Shown: piece after piece, positions 26,348 to 36,784 of the stretch
Layout: each line of letters starts with the position of its first letter
How positions within the stretch are numbered: the first letter of the stretch is position 1
Assembly (NCBI RefSeq): GCF_041765605.1
Contig: NZ_CP168900.1
Coordinates: 2,186,001 to 2,250,000 of the forward strand
Direction: 5' to 3'
Length of the DNA: 64,000 bases
Source of the DNA: Listeria monocytogenes
GTDB lineage: Bacteria > Bacillota > Bacilli > Lactobacillales > Listeriaceae
Notes under the pieces: generated by a model
Seen by the model: the letters and a program-made list of their open reading frames with translations, nothing else
The model's database searches: none
What the model was told of the DNA's origin: nothing
Made by a program: the position numbers and the translations under genes

Positions 26348-28277
26348 TATAGCTAAAAAAAATATTCGACATAATTTTGTACATTACTTTTTATATTTCG
26401 CATCCATGATTTTCAGCATTATGATTTATTTTACTTTTCTTGTCCTTTCAAAAGATCCATCCGTTACATCGCGAATTGATCAATCTGCAAAATTATCCAC
26501 AGCTTTCACAAGTTCTTCGGTAATTTTACTTATTTTCGTAGCTATTTTCATTCTTTATTCCAACAATTTCTTCACTAGAAAACGGAAAAAAGAAATCGGT
26601 CTTTATTCTTTACTCGGTCTTAGAAAAAAAGAAATTGGTCGCATGTTATTCTATGAGAATTTCATTATGGGACTTGGTGCATTAGTTATTGGTATTTTAG
26701 CTGGTACATTACTTTCCAAACTTTTTGTAACCATATTACTTAATTTAATTAATATTGAAAACATCGGTGGCTTTGCCTTTTCATGGGGAGCAGTTTTACA
26801 AACAAGTATTGTCTTTATTATCATCACTTTGTTTACTTCTTTCTCTGGTTACAGAATCATTTACCGCTCTACTCTTTTAGAGCTGTTTCATTCTGAATCA
26901 AAACGTGAGAAAAGTCCCAAACCATCATTCATCCTATCACTCGTGTCACTTGTCTTAATCGGAATCGGCTACTTCATTGCTAGCCAACCACTTGAAGCAA
27001 AAAATTCTGTTTGGGCAAAACTAGGTTTCTCTGTTGGCGCTCTCGTTATTTTAACTACTGTAATTGTTGGTACAGCTTTATTTATTACCTTCTTCTTACC
27101 GTATCTATTAACAAAACTTAGAAATAATAAACGTATTTTCTATAAAGGAAGCAATATCATCTCCACTTCTCAGTTAAACTTTAGAATTTCTTCCAATGCG
27201 AAAACTTTAATCGTTATTTCCATTCTAAGTGCAACAACGCTTTCGGCTATCGGAACTATTAGTAGTATTTATTACCAAGCAAATACGTCAGCATCAACAA
27301 CTGCACCTTCCAGCTTTGAATATGTGATTCCTGAAAATGCAGAAACAAATGACAAAATCATGAATATCCTTGAAAACGATTCTGATCATCCAGTAGAATA
27401 CGCACAAAAAAGCACATATTATATCGTAAAAGCAGACGGCGAACGCCCTGATTTTGTTGAATATGATATTAATGACGGTTTCCCAGTTATTTCTGAATCT
27501 AATTATAATGAACTTGTTAAAAAACAAGGAAACACGGAAAAAACCGCTAAACTAAAAGATAATGAAGCACAAATGGTTCTTTCTATCACTTACGATGAAA
27601 AAGCACGTAATAAAATGATCGGCGAAAAATATACACTTGCTACACCTGAAAAAACAAGTGTAGAAATTAAAAAAGTTGTTCAAGATTCACCACTCGGTAC
27701 TGTTCAAGGCTTACTTGTTCTTCCAGATAAACAAGTCGAACAAATCGCTGCTGATAAAAATATCCCAGCAACAAGCGTTGAATCGGTTACTGTTCAAGAT
27801 GCAAAACAAGCACAAGCTCTAGACAAGGAAGTACGGACACTTCTTCCTAAAGATACCAATTATATTTCTTATGCAGACTCTTATCAACAAATCATTACTG
27901 TAACAGGTGTACTACTATTTATCGGTATGTTCATCGGATTTGTTTTCCTAGCAGCTACAGGAAGTATTATCTACTTTAAACAGCTTACAGAAGCTTACAA
28001 TGATATTGGCACATTTGATATCTTGAAGAAAATCGGTCTTACGAAAAAAGACATTCGAAAAATCCTTGCGAAACAATTACTAGTGGTCTTCTTAATTCCA
28101 CTTATTATCGGTATCGCGCACAGTAGTGTCGCACTTATCGGACTTTCGAATATGTTACTTCTAGACCTTACTTTACCAGTAATTATTTCTACTGGAATCT
28201 ACACATTAATGTATATTATCTACTATTTCGTTACGTTAAATAGTTATACAAATATCGTGTTTGGCAAAAAATCCTAA
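26334..28277 (+). CDS. anrB: ABC transporter permease AnrB (BceB type)
   Basis: Membrane partner of the upstream ATPase. In its 647 residues about ten membrane helices are visible, arranged as FtsX-like helices (TLFDIAKKNIRHNFVHYFLYF start), with a large extracellular domain of roughly 200 residues (about 310-510) between helices 7 and 8, the hallmark of BceB proteins. That domain is thought to recognise the antibiotic-bound lipid and to signal to a histidine kinase. The ATG at 26334 follows CTGGGGGGCG and lies inside the ATPase gene. A terminator follows directly. Confidence 0.9.
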   Translation: MTLFDIAKKNIRHNFVHYFLYFASMIFSIMIYFTFLVLSKDPSVTSRIDQSAKLSTAFTSSSVILLIFVAIFILYSNNFFTRKRKKEIGLYSLLGLRKKEIGRMLFYENFIMGLGALVIGILAGTLLSKLFVTILLNLINIENIGGFAFSWGAVLQTSIVFIIITLFTSFSGYRIIYRSTLLELFHSESKREKSPKPSFILSLVSLVLIGIGYFIASQPLEAKNSVWAKLGFSVGALVILTTVIVGTALFITFFLPYLLTKLRNNKRIFYKGSNIISTSQLNFRISSNAKTLIVISILSATTLSAIGTISSIYYQANTSASTTAPSSFEYVIPENAETNDKIMNILENDSDHPVEYAQKSTYYIVKADGERPDFVEYDINDGFPVISESNYNELVKKQGNTEKTAKLKDNEAQMVLSITYDEKARNKMIGEKYTLATPEKTSVEIKKVVQDSPLGTVQGLLVLPDKQVEQIAADKNIPATSVESVTVQDAKQAQALDKEVRTLLPKDTNYISYADSYQQIITVTGVLLFIGMFIGFVFLAATGSIIYFKQLTEAYNDIGTFDILKKIGLTKKDIRKILAKQLLVVFLIPLIIGIAHSSVALIGLSNMLLLDLTLPVIISTGIYTLMYIIYYFVTLNSYTNIVFGKKS

Positions 28278-28280
28278 TAA

Positions 28281-28313
28281 AAAAAGCCCTCTAATTCATT
28301 TTAGAGGGCTTTT
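28281..28313. terminator. bidirectional terminator after anrB
   Basis: AAAAGCCCTCTAA pairs with TTTAGAGGGCTTTT around TTCAT, between anrB (+) and the converging membrane gene (-). Confidence 0.92.
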
Positions 28314-28315
28314 GG

Positions 28316-29140
28316 TTATTTTTTGGCGATATAAGCAAAAACACTAGATAGAAAAGCCGATGTTCCCATAAGAAATTGCATCCCGAAAACTTGTCTTTCA
28401 TTACTACCAAATGTGATAGATAAATTTTCTTTCGCGAAATCAATCCAATTTGTTACGGATAAATAGTTTGTTAAAAGAATAAAAGCTGCTCCCATTAGTA
28501 TCCCGATAAACAATAGTGATACTTTGCGCCATGCTAGCACCGTTACAATAAGGAAAATCACTGCTACAAAACAAGCAAAATAGCCATCAAGCGAAGTAGT
28601 GAATAAGTAACCTTGTTTGACACTGTCTGAATGTAATTGCTTAAAAACCGTTACAGCTGCAAAAATAGCCGTAACTGCTCCAAGAAGTGCGAACAAACCA
28701 GCTGCATAACGCCATTTGTTCTTCCAGTTTTCATCTGAACCCTGTTCTTTTTTAGCAAACTTTGGTCCAATGATTAGTGCTATTAGTAGTAAAAGTCCCG
28801 CAATCACTAATAATGTCCCTGACCACTCAAATGGCTGTGCATACTCCAATTTCGCAAAAATCCTTAATTGGTAATAATAAACGGAAAATGCTTGGAATAA
28901 TACAAAGCAACTTACTACAATGATACTTGCTAAGCGGAATTTTTCTCGCTTGATGAAAAGGAAACCGGCAATAAAAAGTGCTAATCCGAATAATAATAAC
29001 ATCCAATAATTCCATACAAACGTAAAGCTATTTTTTTCTGCGCTAAAGTAGCCGATAACTGCACTAACAAAACTATATAATTGTGTTACACCTAGTGCAA
29101 TTAGCAAACTACCGCATATTCCTCTTATTTTTTCAGGCAA
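28316..29140 (-). CDS. polytopic membrane protein of unknown function
   Basis: A 274-residue protein with about eight hydrophobic helices spread over its whole length and a short charged loop in the middle (GPKFAKKEQGSDENWKNKWR). I recognise no family. The start is uncertain: the GTG at 29149 is only two bases from the GGAAGGG site, so I prefer the TTG at 29140. The gene is divergent from an acetyltransferase gene; the two share about 60 bases of upstream sequence. Confidence 0.75.
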   Translation of the reverse strand: MPEKIRGICGSLLIALGVTQLYSFVSAVIGYFSAEKNSFTFVWNYWMLLLFGLALFIAGFLFIKREKFRLASIIVVSCFVLFQAFSVYYYQLRIFAKLEYAQPFEWSGTLLVIAGLLLLIALIIGPKFAKKEQGSDENWKNKWRYAAGLFALLGAVTAIFAAVTVFKQLHSDSVKQGYLFTTSLDGYFACFVAVIFLIVTVLAWRKVSLLFIGILMGAAFILLTNYLSVTNWIDFAKENLSITFGSNERQVFGMQFLMGTSAFLSSVFAYIAKK

Positions 29141-29201
29141 TTTGCCCACTTCCCTTCCTATTTCTGTCTTACCATGTTACGCTAAAACCGAGGTGATAAA
29201 A

Positions 29202-29663
29202 ATGAACTGGACCACCTGGAACAAAAGCCAACCTGCTCCGCTAGAATTATTACTCGAAGCTGATCCTAGCGAAAAACAAATTGCGAAATATCTCGAAGCA
29301 TCACACGTTTTCCAACTGGTGGACGCCAATGAAATAATCGGTGTTATTTGCTTACTTCCATTAAACAAGCAGCAACTTGAAATTATGAATATCGCTGTCC
29401 AACCTTCTAAAAGAAATCAAGGTATCGGTAAAATTCTCCTTGAAAAAGCTTTTGATTATGCAGTGAAGAATGGTTTTTCTGCGCTCATCGTTAAGACAGG
29501 TAATTCAAGTATCGACCAACTTGCCTTTTATCAAAAAAATCATTTTCGGATGCAGCAAATCGTGCCGAATTATTTTACTAAACATTATCCTGACCAAACA
29601 ATTACCGAAAACGGCATTGCTTGCTTAGATCAAATCATTCTATTAAAAGAAATAAAATCCTGA
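29202..29663 (+). CDS. GNAT-family N-acetyltransferase
   Basis: A 153-residue acetyl-CoA dependent acetyltransferase. The acetyl-CoA loop is visible as VQPSKRNQGIGKILLEKAFDYA (motif R/Q-x-x-G-x-G/A) and the fourth motif as LAFYQKNHFRMQQI. The substrate cannot be predicted. The ATG at 29202 follows GAGGTGAT; an in-frame ATG 60 bases upstream overlaps the divergent gene and has no ribosome site. A terminator follows. Confidence 0.88.
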   Translation: MNWTTWNKSQPAPLELLLEADPSEKQIAKYLEASHVFQLVDANEIIGVICLLPLNKQQLEIMNIAVQPSKRNQGIGKILLEKAFDYAVKNGFSALIVKTGNSSIDQLAFYQKNHFRMQQIVPNYFTKHYPDQTITENGIACLDQIILLKEIKS

Positions 29664-29687
29664 TGAAGTTTATCATCAGGATTTTTT
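29655..29687. terminator. bidirectional terminator between the acetyltransferase gene and glmM
   Basis: AAATCCTGATGA and TCATCAGGATTTTTT pair around AGTTTA. It ends both the acetyltransferase gene (+) and glmM (-). Confidence 0.9.
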
Positions 29688-29697
29688 GTTTGTTGTT

Positions 29698-31050
29698 TTA
29701 ATCGTTAAGTGCCATTTCTGAACGAACAACCGCTGAAATACGTTCACAATATTCGTCTGTTTCTTCTTTCGTAGCAGCTTCTACCATAACTCTTACTAAT
29801 GGTTCTGTACCGGATGGGCGAACAAGAACTCGACCATTACCAGCCATTTCAGCTTCTACTTCACCGATTACTTTACTTACTTTCGGATTATCTGTTACAT
29901 GGTTTTTATCACTTACACGGATGTTTTCTAGTTTTTGCGGGAATGTTTTCATTTCAGCCGCAAGCTCAGATAATTTTTTCCCAGTTGCTTTCATCACGTT
30001 GATTAATTGGATTCCTGAAAGAAGCCCATCACCAGTTGTATTATGATCTAAGAAAATAATGTGACCAGATTGTTCTCCACCAAGATTATAATTACCTTCA
30101 CGCATTGCTTCAACTACGTAACGGTCACCAACAGCAGTTTGTACATCTTCAATTTCAAGCTCTTTCAAGCCTTTGTAGAAACCAAGATTACTCATGACAG
30201 TGGATACAATCGTGTTGTTATTTAATAAGCCTTGTTCACGCAAATATTTTGCGCAAATAAACATAATTTTATCTCCATCGACAATTTGACCAATTTCGTC
30301 AATCGCAATGACACGGTCGCCATCGCCATCAAAAGCTAAACCAACATCTGCTTTTTTATCTAAAACAAAGGCTGCTAGTGCTTCTGGGTGTGTTGAACCA
30401 ACGCCATCATTGATATTTAGACCATTTGGAGAAGCTCCCATCGAACTAATATCCGCATCTAAATCTGCAAATAAATGCGTTGCAAGACCAGCTGTTGCAC
30501 CATTCGCACAGTCAAGTGCAATATGATAACCGTTAAAGTCATTTTCGATTGTTTGTTTTAAGTATTGGATGTATTTTTGTTTACCTTCAAAATAATCGCT
30601 CACTGTACCTAGGCCTTCACCGCTTGGACGAGGTAATGTATCTTCTGCTGTATCAAGAAGTTGCTCAATTTCTTCTTCTTGGTCATCAGATAGTTTGAAA
30701 CCATCTGAACCAAAGAATTTAATACCGTTATCGTCCACTGGATTATGGCTGGCAGAAATCATGACGCTGGCAGATGCTCCTTGTGCTTTTGTTAAATAAG
30801 CAACACCAGGAGTAGAGATAACGCCTAGACGCATTACTTCAATCCCTACAGAAACAAGTCCTGCGATTAAAGCAGATTCTAACATTTCTCCAGATATACG
30901 TGTATCACGAGCTACAAGCACGCGCGGATGTTCACCTACGTGACGGGTTAAAACATAGCCACCCATTCGACCTAATCTGAATGCAAGTTCTGGTGTTAAT
31001 TCAGAGTTTGCTACACCTCTAACTCCATCCGTACCAAAATATTTACCCAT
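29698..31050 (-). CDS. glmM: phosphoglucosamine mutase
   Basis: Interconverts glucosamine-6-phosphate and glucosamine-1-phosphate on the route to UDP-GlcNAc and the cell wall. The 450 residues have the phosphoserine loop [12 protein letters not shown] with Ser101, the metal loop DGDGDR, the sugar loop GGEQSGH and the phosphate loop [14 protein letters not shown]. It follows cdaA-cdaR as in most Firmicutes, where GlmM binds CdaA and damps c-di-AMP production. The 248-base gap to cdaR contains both a hairpin and a promoter-like sequence, so glmM may also be read alone. Confidence 0.97.
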   Translation of the reverse strand: MGKYFGTDGVRGVANSELTPELAFRLGRMGGYVLTRHVGEHPRVLVARDTRISGEMLESALIAGLVSVGIEVMRLGVISTPGVAYLTKAQGASASVMISASHNPVDDNGIKFFGSDGFKLSDDQEEEIEQLLDTAEDTLPRPSGEGLGTVSDYFEGKQKYIQYLKQTIENDFNGYHIALDCANGATAGLATHLFADLDADISSMGASPNGLNINDGVGSTHPEALAAFVLDKKADVGLAFDGDGDRVIAIDEIGQIVDGDKIMFICAKYLREQGLLNNNTIVSTVMSNLGFYKGLKELEIEDVQTAVGDRYVVEAMREGNYNLGGEQSGHIIFLDHNTTGDGLLSGIQLINVMKATGKKLSELAAEMKTFPQKLENIRVSDKNHVTDNPKVSKVIGEVEAEMAGNGRVLVRPSGTEPLVRVMVEAATKEETDEYCERISAVVRSEMALND

Positions 31051-31163
31051 TTTATTACTCTCCTTCTAAGTCATTCATTATCTAAATGATTTTTGTTTGT
31101 CTTTTCATATTTACTTTGTCAAATGCTGGTTCTATATTCACTAATCTCAACCATACATTTGTT

Positions 31164-31169
31164 ATTATA
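31164..31169 (-). promoter_or_regulatory. possible separate glmM promoter (-10 box)
   Basis: On the minus strand a TATAAT is found about 115 bases upstream of glmM, with TGAAAT as a weak -35 at 16 bases. It would allow glmM expression apart from cdaAR. Confidence 0.35.
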
Positions 31170-31257
31170 CCTTTTTTAAGAAAAAATTTCATCTCTCTAC
31201 AATAAAACGTTGGCGTTACTCATGTTTTTACTATTCTATGTATAAAAAGCTCTTGTC

Positions 31258-31295
31258 AAAAAGGAGGAGTATGAGACTAACGCCCCACACTCCTT
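31258..31295 (-). terminator. possible attenuator after cdaR
   Basis: On the minus strand AAGGAGTGTG pairs with CATACTCCT and is followed by CCTTTTT, directly after the cdaR stop. It would reduce read-through into glmM. Confidence 0.5.
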
Positions 31296-31298
31296 ATG

Positions 31299-32654
31299 TT
31301 ATGTGCTTTTAGATGGTACTGCAATGGATGCTTCTTTATCTGTAATAATGAAATCTGCTTTTTTAGGATTAATAACATAAGCGACATTATCTGGCAAACC
31401 GTTCAATTCTAGCGGTATGCTATAATTGCCTGCTTTGCTTTTACTCAGATTGGCAATAACACTCAGTTCTTTTGCCGTAATTCCGTCAACTGTTTTCTTT
31501 TCTCCAGTTATCGTCACAGATACTTTTCCATTTGCTGGAGTAATCATTTGTGCATCGAATGTATTTTTCAATCCACTCATGTAGACTTGCATATCAGAAA
31601 ACGACTTAGAAATTTTTGTATCGTTATCACCTGAATCATCTGTGTTGTTATTATTTTCATCTGTACCTTGGTTATCTGAGGTTGTCGGATTGTTATTTGC
31701 TTCAGACTTTTTTACAGTCTTAATCTTCACCTCTATCGTCGTTGGTTGGACTGATTTGGCTCCGTTTGGAACGGGAACAGTCACTTCCTTGACGGTATCT
31801 GCTTTGATTTTAGAAACATCAATTGGAATCTCGATTTCTTTGATTTTTTCAAGGACCGCATCATCACCGACAACTACCACTTCTGACTTATCTGGTGTCA
31901 TGCTAGAAATTTCAATATCACTTTCTGGTGTGCCTTCTTGCTTAATTTTCACTGGAACGGACTTACCAACTTTTTCAACTGGCACGGTCACTTCCACTTC
32001 TTGCGGATTTACTTCGACATCTAACTTGTTCAAATTACTATCAAACACGGAGACTGTAGCTTTATCCGTAAATTCGGATTTGTGCTTACCGCCACTTTCG
32101 AGCGTTGCTTTTACATAAGCGATTTGTTCGATAGTATCTTTTGCACCAGTAATGGAAACTTTTTTAGGATCAATAATTGGTGTTCCAGCTTGATAACCAT
32201 CTGCAACAACGGATTTGCTCAATTCTACGTCAACAGAGAATTTTTTCGTTACTTTTTCTTGTACATTGACGTTGACTGTTGCTGGATTCACTTTTACTTT
32301 TAGACGGTCAGATACATCTTTCACTTGTAGTTTTACTTCTTGGGTCCCAATGGAAGCATTTTTCAAATCTGCATAAACGGTAAAGTCTTGTTGAGCTTTG
32401 GCAGACTGAACGATGCTACGAGGGCCTGAAAGCGTGACTGTAACGGTTTCTGGAATACCCGAAATATATAAATTCGTTTTATCATAATATACTTTGACTG
32501 GGACATTTTCGATGACTTCTGAATCACTAGAAGAAGTCGTTGAAAAAGTCGTGGCGTTATTATTATTTGCATTAACTGATGTAAAAAGGATGGCTGCGAG
32601 TAGTAAGGCTACAATCCGAATCGACCATTTGTTATTTAAAATTCGATCCATCAT
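31299..32654 (-). CDS. cdaR: CdaA regulatory protein CdaR (YbbR domains)
   Basis: Membrane-anchored regulator of the diadenylate cyclase CdaA. The 451 residues begin with a basic start and one membrane helix (WSIRIVALLLAAILFTSVNA), followed by four extracellular YbbR repeats (each with a VTVTLSGPRS- or VEVTVPVEK-type strand) and an Asn/Asp-rich linker around residues 340-365 before the last repeat. The ATG at 32654 overlaps the cdaA stop in ATGATGG and has AAGGAGG nine bases before it. Its position between cdaA and glmM is conserved. Confidence 0.95.
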   Translation of the reverse strand: MMDRILNNKWSIRIVALLLAAILFTSVNANNNNATTFSTTSSSDSEVIENVPVKVYYDKTNLYISGIPETVTVTLSGPRSIVQSAKAQQDFTVYADLKNASIGTQEVKLQVKDVSDRLKVKVNPATVNVNVQEKVTKKFSVDVELSKSVVADGYQAGTPIIDPKKVSITGAKDTIEQIAYVKATLESGGKHKSEFTDKATVSVFDSNLNKLDVEVNPQEVEVTVPVEKVGKSVPVKIKQEGTPESDIEISSMTPDKSEVVVVGDDAVLEKIKEIEIPIDVSKIKADTVKEVTVPVPNGAKSVQPTTIEVKIKTVKKSEANNNPTTSDNQGTDENNNNTDDSGDNDTKISKSFSDMQVYMSGLKNTFDAQMITPANGKVSVTITGEKKTVDGITAKELSVIANLSKSKAGNYSIPLELNGLPDNVAYVINPKKADFIITDKEASIAVPSKST

Positions 32655-33472
32655 TCGCTTTTGCCTCCTTTCCATTTAGAAAAGATAGAAGGTTTCTTTG
32701 CAGTTACTGTGACTAGTTCTTTAAGAAGAATTTTATGTAACTCTTCTTCTGACACATCACGGAAAAGTTCTCCACCTTTAGTGAGGGAAATTCCGCCTGT
32801 CTCTTCAGAAACTACAATCGTAATACTATCTGTCACTTCACTAATTCCAAGTGCAGCCCGGTGACGCGTTCCAAGTTCTTTGGATAAGAACGGGCTATCT
32901 GAAAGTGGTAAGTAACTTGCTGCCGATGCAATTTCGTTTCCTTTAATAATAACTGCTCCATCATGAAGCGGTGTATTCGGAATAAAAATATTAATTAATA
33001 ATTGAGAAGAAATTTTTGCATTTAACGGAATACCTGTTTCAATGTAATCGTCCATTCCTGTATCACGTGCCACTGAAATCAGCGCCCCAATACGACGTTT
33101 CGCCATATATTGAGTAGATTTTTCGATTGACTCGATTAAATGATGCTGTTCGCGCTCAATTCTTGATCCATAACGAGTAAAAATATTGCCTCGTCCAAGC
33201 GTTTCTAAAGCACGGCGTAATTCCGGTTGGAAGATAATTATAATTGCAAGGAATCCCCAAGTAAGCATCTGATCCGTAATCCATTCTACTGTTTGGAGAC
33301 CAAAAAATCCGCTTAATAGTTTGACTGCAATGATAATAAAAATGCCTTTTAATAATTGTACTGCTTTTGTACCTCGGATTAACATGATCACTTTATAAAT
33401 TACAAACCATACGACAAGAATATCTACAATATTTGCTAGATAATGCAATATCGACATATTGGAAAAATCCAT
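32651..33472 (-). CDS. cdaA: diadenylate cyclase CdaA (c-di-AMP synthase)
   Basis: Makes c-di-AMP from two ATP at the membrane; c-di-AMP controls potassium and osmolyte uptake and wall stability. The 273-residue protein has three N-terminal membrane helices (about 10-85) and a DAC domain with the catalytic motifs TPLHDGAVII and GTRHRAALG. The ATG at 33472 follows GGAGGTGAAGTG; the in-frame ATG at 33502 lies upstream of that site. In the same window lie two osmoregulatory transporters, kimA and betL. Confidence 0.97.
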   Translation of the reverse strand: MDFSNMSILHYLANIVDILVVWFVIYKVIMLIRGTKAVQLLKGIFIIIAVKLLSGFFGLQTVEWITDQMLTWGFLAIIIIFQPELRRALETLGRGNIFTRYGSRIEREQHHLIESIEKSTQYMAKRRIGALISVARDTGMDDYIETGIPLNAKISSQLLINIFIPNTPLHDGAVIIKGNEIASAASYLPLSDSPFLSKELGTRHRAALGISEVTDSITIVVSEETGGISLTKGGELFRDVSEEELHKILLKELVTVTAKKPSIFSKWKGGKSE

Positions 33473-33595
33473 CACTTCACCTCCGTGCCTCTTGAAAACC
33501 ATTTATGATCACATGGTTCACTTTCTTTATTATAGCATAAGAGTGCGGGCGGAAAAAGCAATCATCCCGCCAAAAATGGGAAAGATTTGTTAAAG

Positions 33596-33636
33596 AAAAA
33601 ACTTGTTGAAAACAGTTGTTATCGTTTTCAACAAGT
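33596..33636 (-). terminator. maltose phosphorylase terminator
   Basis: On the minus strand ACTTGTTGAAAAC and GTTTTCAACAAGT pair around GATAACAACT and end in a T-run. It closes the maltodextrin operon. Confidence 0.9.
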
Positions 33637-33646
33637 TCTATTAACC

Positions 33647-35908
33647 TTAAAATTCTACTGTTATAGCCGTTTCTAGTAAATATTCTTTCTTATACATTTC
33701 TAAATGAATTGGTTCTCCGTGGCATAATTTTACAGTAACCTTTCCAACTTCTACTTTTACTTCTAATAAACGATTACGGAAGTTGATTTTGAAACGGTAA
33801 TTTTCCCAGCCATCAGGTAAGAATGGTGCAAAGCTTAATTCGCCAGCAGTTACTCGCATACCAGCAAAGCCTTGAACGATGGATAACCAGCTTCCTGCCA
33901 TAGAGGTAATGTGCAGTCCGTCTTCTGTATCGTTGTTAATATTGTCAAGATCTAGTCTTGCAGTTCGCTTGTAAAGTTCTACCGCTTTATCATATTTACC
34001 AAGTTCTGAAGCTAACACCGCGTGAACAGCTGGCGATAAGCTAGATTCGTGTACCGTTAGTGGCTCATAAAATTCAAAGTTGCGTTGTTTCGTATCAAAG
34101 TCAAAGTCATCATAGAATAAATATAAACCTTGAAGTACATCTGCTTGTTTAATGAAGCAAGAACGTAAAATTTTATCCCAAGACCAATTTTGGTTAATCG
34201 GCATATCTTCTGGTTTTAATGTATCCGTGGAACGCAACTCTTTATCTAAGAACGTATCGTGTTGCACAAAAATCTGCCATTTCTCGTCAAAAGGATAATA
34301 CATGCGATGCTCGATATCTTCCCATTTGGCGATTTCGTACTCGGTCACGTCTAAACGTTTTTTCGCTTCTGCATCTAAGTTTTCTAGCGTATAACGAATC
34401 GTCCAAGCTGCGATATAGTTTGTATACCAGTTATTGCTGACGTTATTATCGTATTCATTTGGTCCCGTTACACCGTGAATCATGTATTTATCTAAGCGAT
34501 CAGATAAATGAACGCGGTCGGCCCAAAAACGAGTGATTTCGGTCAATACTTCGATTCCGTCTGTTTTTAAATACGAATCATCGCCAGTGTAATTTGTGTA
34601 ATTGTAAATCGCATAAGCAATCGCGCCATTGCGGTGAATTTCTTCAAATGTAATTTCCCATTCATTATGACACTCGACTCCGGTAAAAGTAACCATTGGA
34701 TACAGTGCACCAGCTAGGCCGATTTTCTGCGCGTTGATTTTCGCTCCATCCAATTGGTCGTGGCGATATTTAAGTAAATTGTGACTCACAGATTTATCCG
34801 TTAACGATAAATACATTGGTAGTGCAAAAGCTTCTGTATCCCAGTATGTTGCGCCACCATATTTTTCACCTGTAAAGCCTTTAGGACCAATGTTTAGTCT
34901 TGCGTCCTCACCGTAATAAGTAGCAAATAATTGGAAAATGTTAAATCGGATACCTTGTTGTGCGGAATCATCGCCTGCAATCTCAACATCCGCTTTATCC
35001 CAACGTTCACGCCAGCCTGAAACATGCGCGGCTAATAATTCATCATACGTTTTTGCTTCTAAGCTTTTTAAGATTTTTTCTCCTGCTGGAAGAATTTCCC
35101 CTTCCACATAATCACGAGATGTCGTAATGACTACACGTTTTTCTATTTGCGCTACTTCCTTTTCTTGTAGGTCGAATTGAAAATAGTTTTCGGCGTAAAG
35201 TGCCTTTGTTTGATTTGTTTCGTTTGCCGCATTGGTCTTATTTTCCATCACCGCAGAAACAGTAAAACGTGGCGTTCCGAAGTTATTTGGAATAGTTTTT
35301 GTGACAAGTGAACCACGACTCGCCGATGAAGCTTTTTCGACTTCTTGCCAGAACATTTCTTCATAGTTGGCATCTTCATTTTGCACGTTACCGTCTAAAA
35401 AGGACGTTAATTCTACTTTAGCGGGGCTTAATGCTTCCACTTGGTAGTGAATAACCGCAAGTTCTTTCGTTGCAACACTAAGGAATCGTTCCGCGGAAAT
35501 CCGGAATGTTTTATTATTTTTAACTACTGTGAATTGTCGTTTTAAAACACCTTTTTCCATATCTAAAACAAGTTCAAAATCGCTTACTTCATCTACAAAT
35601 AAATCGAGTTTTTCACCATCAAGACGTACTTCAATTCCGATAAAATTAAGGCCGTTAATGACTTTACCGAAATAATCCGGGTAGCCATTTTTCCACCAGC
35701 CAACTCTTGTTTTATCTGGAAACCACACGCCTGCATAATAAGTTCCAATATGGCCGTCGCCGGAGTATCCTTCTTCAAAATTCCCGCGCATCCCCATGTA
35801 TCCATTACCGAGTGAAGTTAGGCTTTCTTGCAAACGTTTATTTTCTTTATCTAGTTTGGTTGTCCGTAATGTCCATGGTTCGATTTCAAATAATTGCTTC
35901 TGTGCCAT
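33647..35908 (-). CDS. maltose phosphorylase (glycoside hydrolase family 65)
   Basis: Splits maltose with phosphate into glucose and beta-glucose-1-phosphate, saving one ATP. The 753-residue length fits GH65 phosphorylases: an N-terminal beta-sandwich, then the catalytic (alpha/alpha)6 barrel with [25 protein letters not shown] and the general acid in [20 protein letters not shown]. It is the last gene of the operon and 15 bases after the DUF1189 gene. A beta-phosphoglucomutase needed for the product is not in the window. Confidence 0.93.
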   Translation of the reverse strand: MAQKQLFEIEPWTLRTTKLDKENKRLQESLTSLGNGYMGMRGNFEEGYSGDGHIGTYYAGVWFPDKTRVGWWKNGYPDYFGKVINGLNFIGIEVRLDGEKLDLFVDEVSDFELVLDMEKGVLKRQFTVVKNNKTFRISAERFLSVATKELAVIHYQVEALSPAKVELTSFLDGNVQNEDANYEEMFWQEVEKASSASRGSLVTKTIPNNFGTPRFTVSAVMENKTNAANETNQTKALYAENYFQFDLQEKEVAQIEKRVVITTSRDYVEGEILPAGEKILKSLEAKTYDELLAAHVSGWRERWDKADVEIAGDDSAQQGIRFNIFQLFATYYGEDARLNIGPKGFTGEKYGGATYWDTEAFALPMYLSLTDKSVSHNLLKYRHDQLDGAKINAQKIGLAGALYPMVTFTGVECHNEWEITFEEIHRNGAIAYAIYNYTNYTGDDSYLKTDGIEVLTEITRFWADRVHLSDRLDKYMIHGVTGPNEYDNNVSNNWYTNYIAAWTIRYTLENLDAEAKKRLDVTEYEIAKWEDIEHRMYYPFDEKWQIFVQHDTFLDKELRSTDTLKPEDMPINQNWSWDKILRSCFIKQADVLQGLYLFYDDFDFDTKQRNFEFYEPLTVHESSLSPAVHAVLASELGKYDKAVELYKRTARLDLDNINNDTEDGLHITSMAGSWLSIVQGFAGMRVTAGELSFAPFLPDGWENYRFKINFRNRLLEVKVEVGKVTVKLCHGEPIHLEMYKKEYLLETAITVEF

Positions 35909-35923
35909 ACTAAAACCTCCTAA

Positions 35924-36757
35924 TTAGCGACTAGCAGCCATACTTTTTTCACTAGTCTTATAAAATCTTGTCTTTAAAAATGTCCATGCTATCATTAACA
36001 CCATTCCGAGCGACTGAACAGCCATAATAATCGTAATATCAAAGTAGATAAAGCCGATAATACAAGCCGCAATCACTGGAATTCCCAGTGCATTTAGCGT
36101 TAAATTTACTGATTCTTTAAAAGAAGCAATGCTTGAAAAACTGCTCCGTTTTGTCATCCAAATGAAAAGCGTCGTAAACACGGTTAACATGAGTGAGCTA
36201 ACGAAAATGATAGAACCAATCATCAGCACCATCGATAGGAAAACAAATGCTTGGTTTTCCAAATACCACTGCGCCGACACCCAATCAACGAGCGACTCAC
36301 CTGACGTTATTTCGCTTAAGGTCGCATCTTTTGGGTAGCTCACTTCAAAAGTGTAACCACTCGCATCTGTAAGCGTCATTTCTTGGTCTTTGAAATTAAT
36401 TACATTCTTCGCTCCACTAAGTTCTGCTTTCGTTAAATTCACACCAGCCACACCATTCGCTGTTTTTTCAACGATGTGCGCATTTTTATCGGTTAACGCC
36501 CCGTTTTCGAGCGTCAGTCCACTAATTTCTGTCGCCAATTGATCCGTGCCAAGCGTCGCCATTTTTGGCATTAAACTTGGTAAATCAAAACTCGACTGAT
36601 TGGCAAAGTGCGCGGAAACAGGAAGCAACAGTAACGCATTTAAGAAAATAAATACGATGACCATTTGCCAGAATTTCAGTACTTTCCGGCCTTCGAAAAT
36701 AGCGGTTGGACCGAGTGTACTTTTTACATATTGAATGATAAACGGAACTTTTTTCAT
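35924..36757 (-). CDS. DUF1189 membrane protein of the maltodextrin operon
   Basis: A 277-residue membrane protein with one N-terminal helix (about residues 35-55), an extracytoplasmic domain of roughly 110 residues, and three to four helices in the C-terminal half. This is the DUF1189 layout seen next to maltodextrin genes in Bacillus and Listeria (YvdJ/MalA annotation). Function is unproven; an accessory role to the ABC importer is inferred from its place between the permease and phosphorylase genes. The ATG at 36757 is chosen over an upstream TTG because AAAGG precedes it. Confidence 0.8.
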   Translation of the reverse strand: MKKVPFIIQYVKSTLGPTAIFEGRKVLKFWQMVIVFIFLNALLLLPVSAHFANQSSFDLPSLMPKMATLGTDQLATEISGLTLENGALTDKNAHIVEKTANGVAGVNLTKAELSGAKNVINFKDQEMTLTDASGYTFEVSYPKDATLSEITSGESLVDWVSAQWYLENQAFVFLSMVLMIGSIIFVSSLMLTVFTTLFIWMTKRSSFSSIASFKESVNLTLNALGIPVIAACIIGFIYFDITIIMAVQSLGMVLMIAWTFLKTRFYKTSEKSMAASR

Positions 36758-36784
36758 TGATATCACAGCCTTTTTAAAAATCAA

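Noticed and set aside
31642-32118. Open frame of 158 codons on the plus strand
   Set aside because: Antisense to cdaR; rich in Thr and Ser because of the opposite-strand codons, and no ribosome site.
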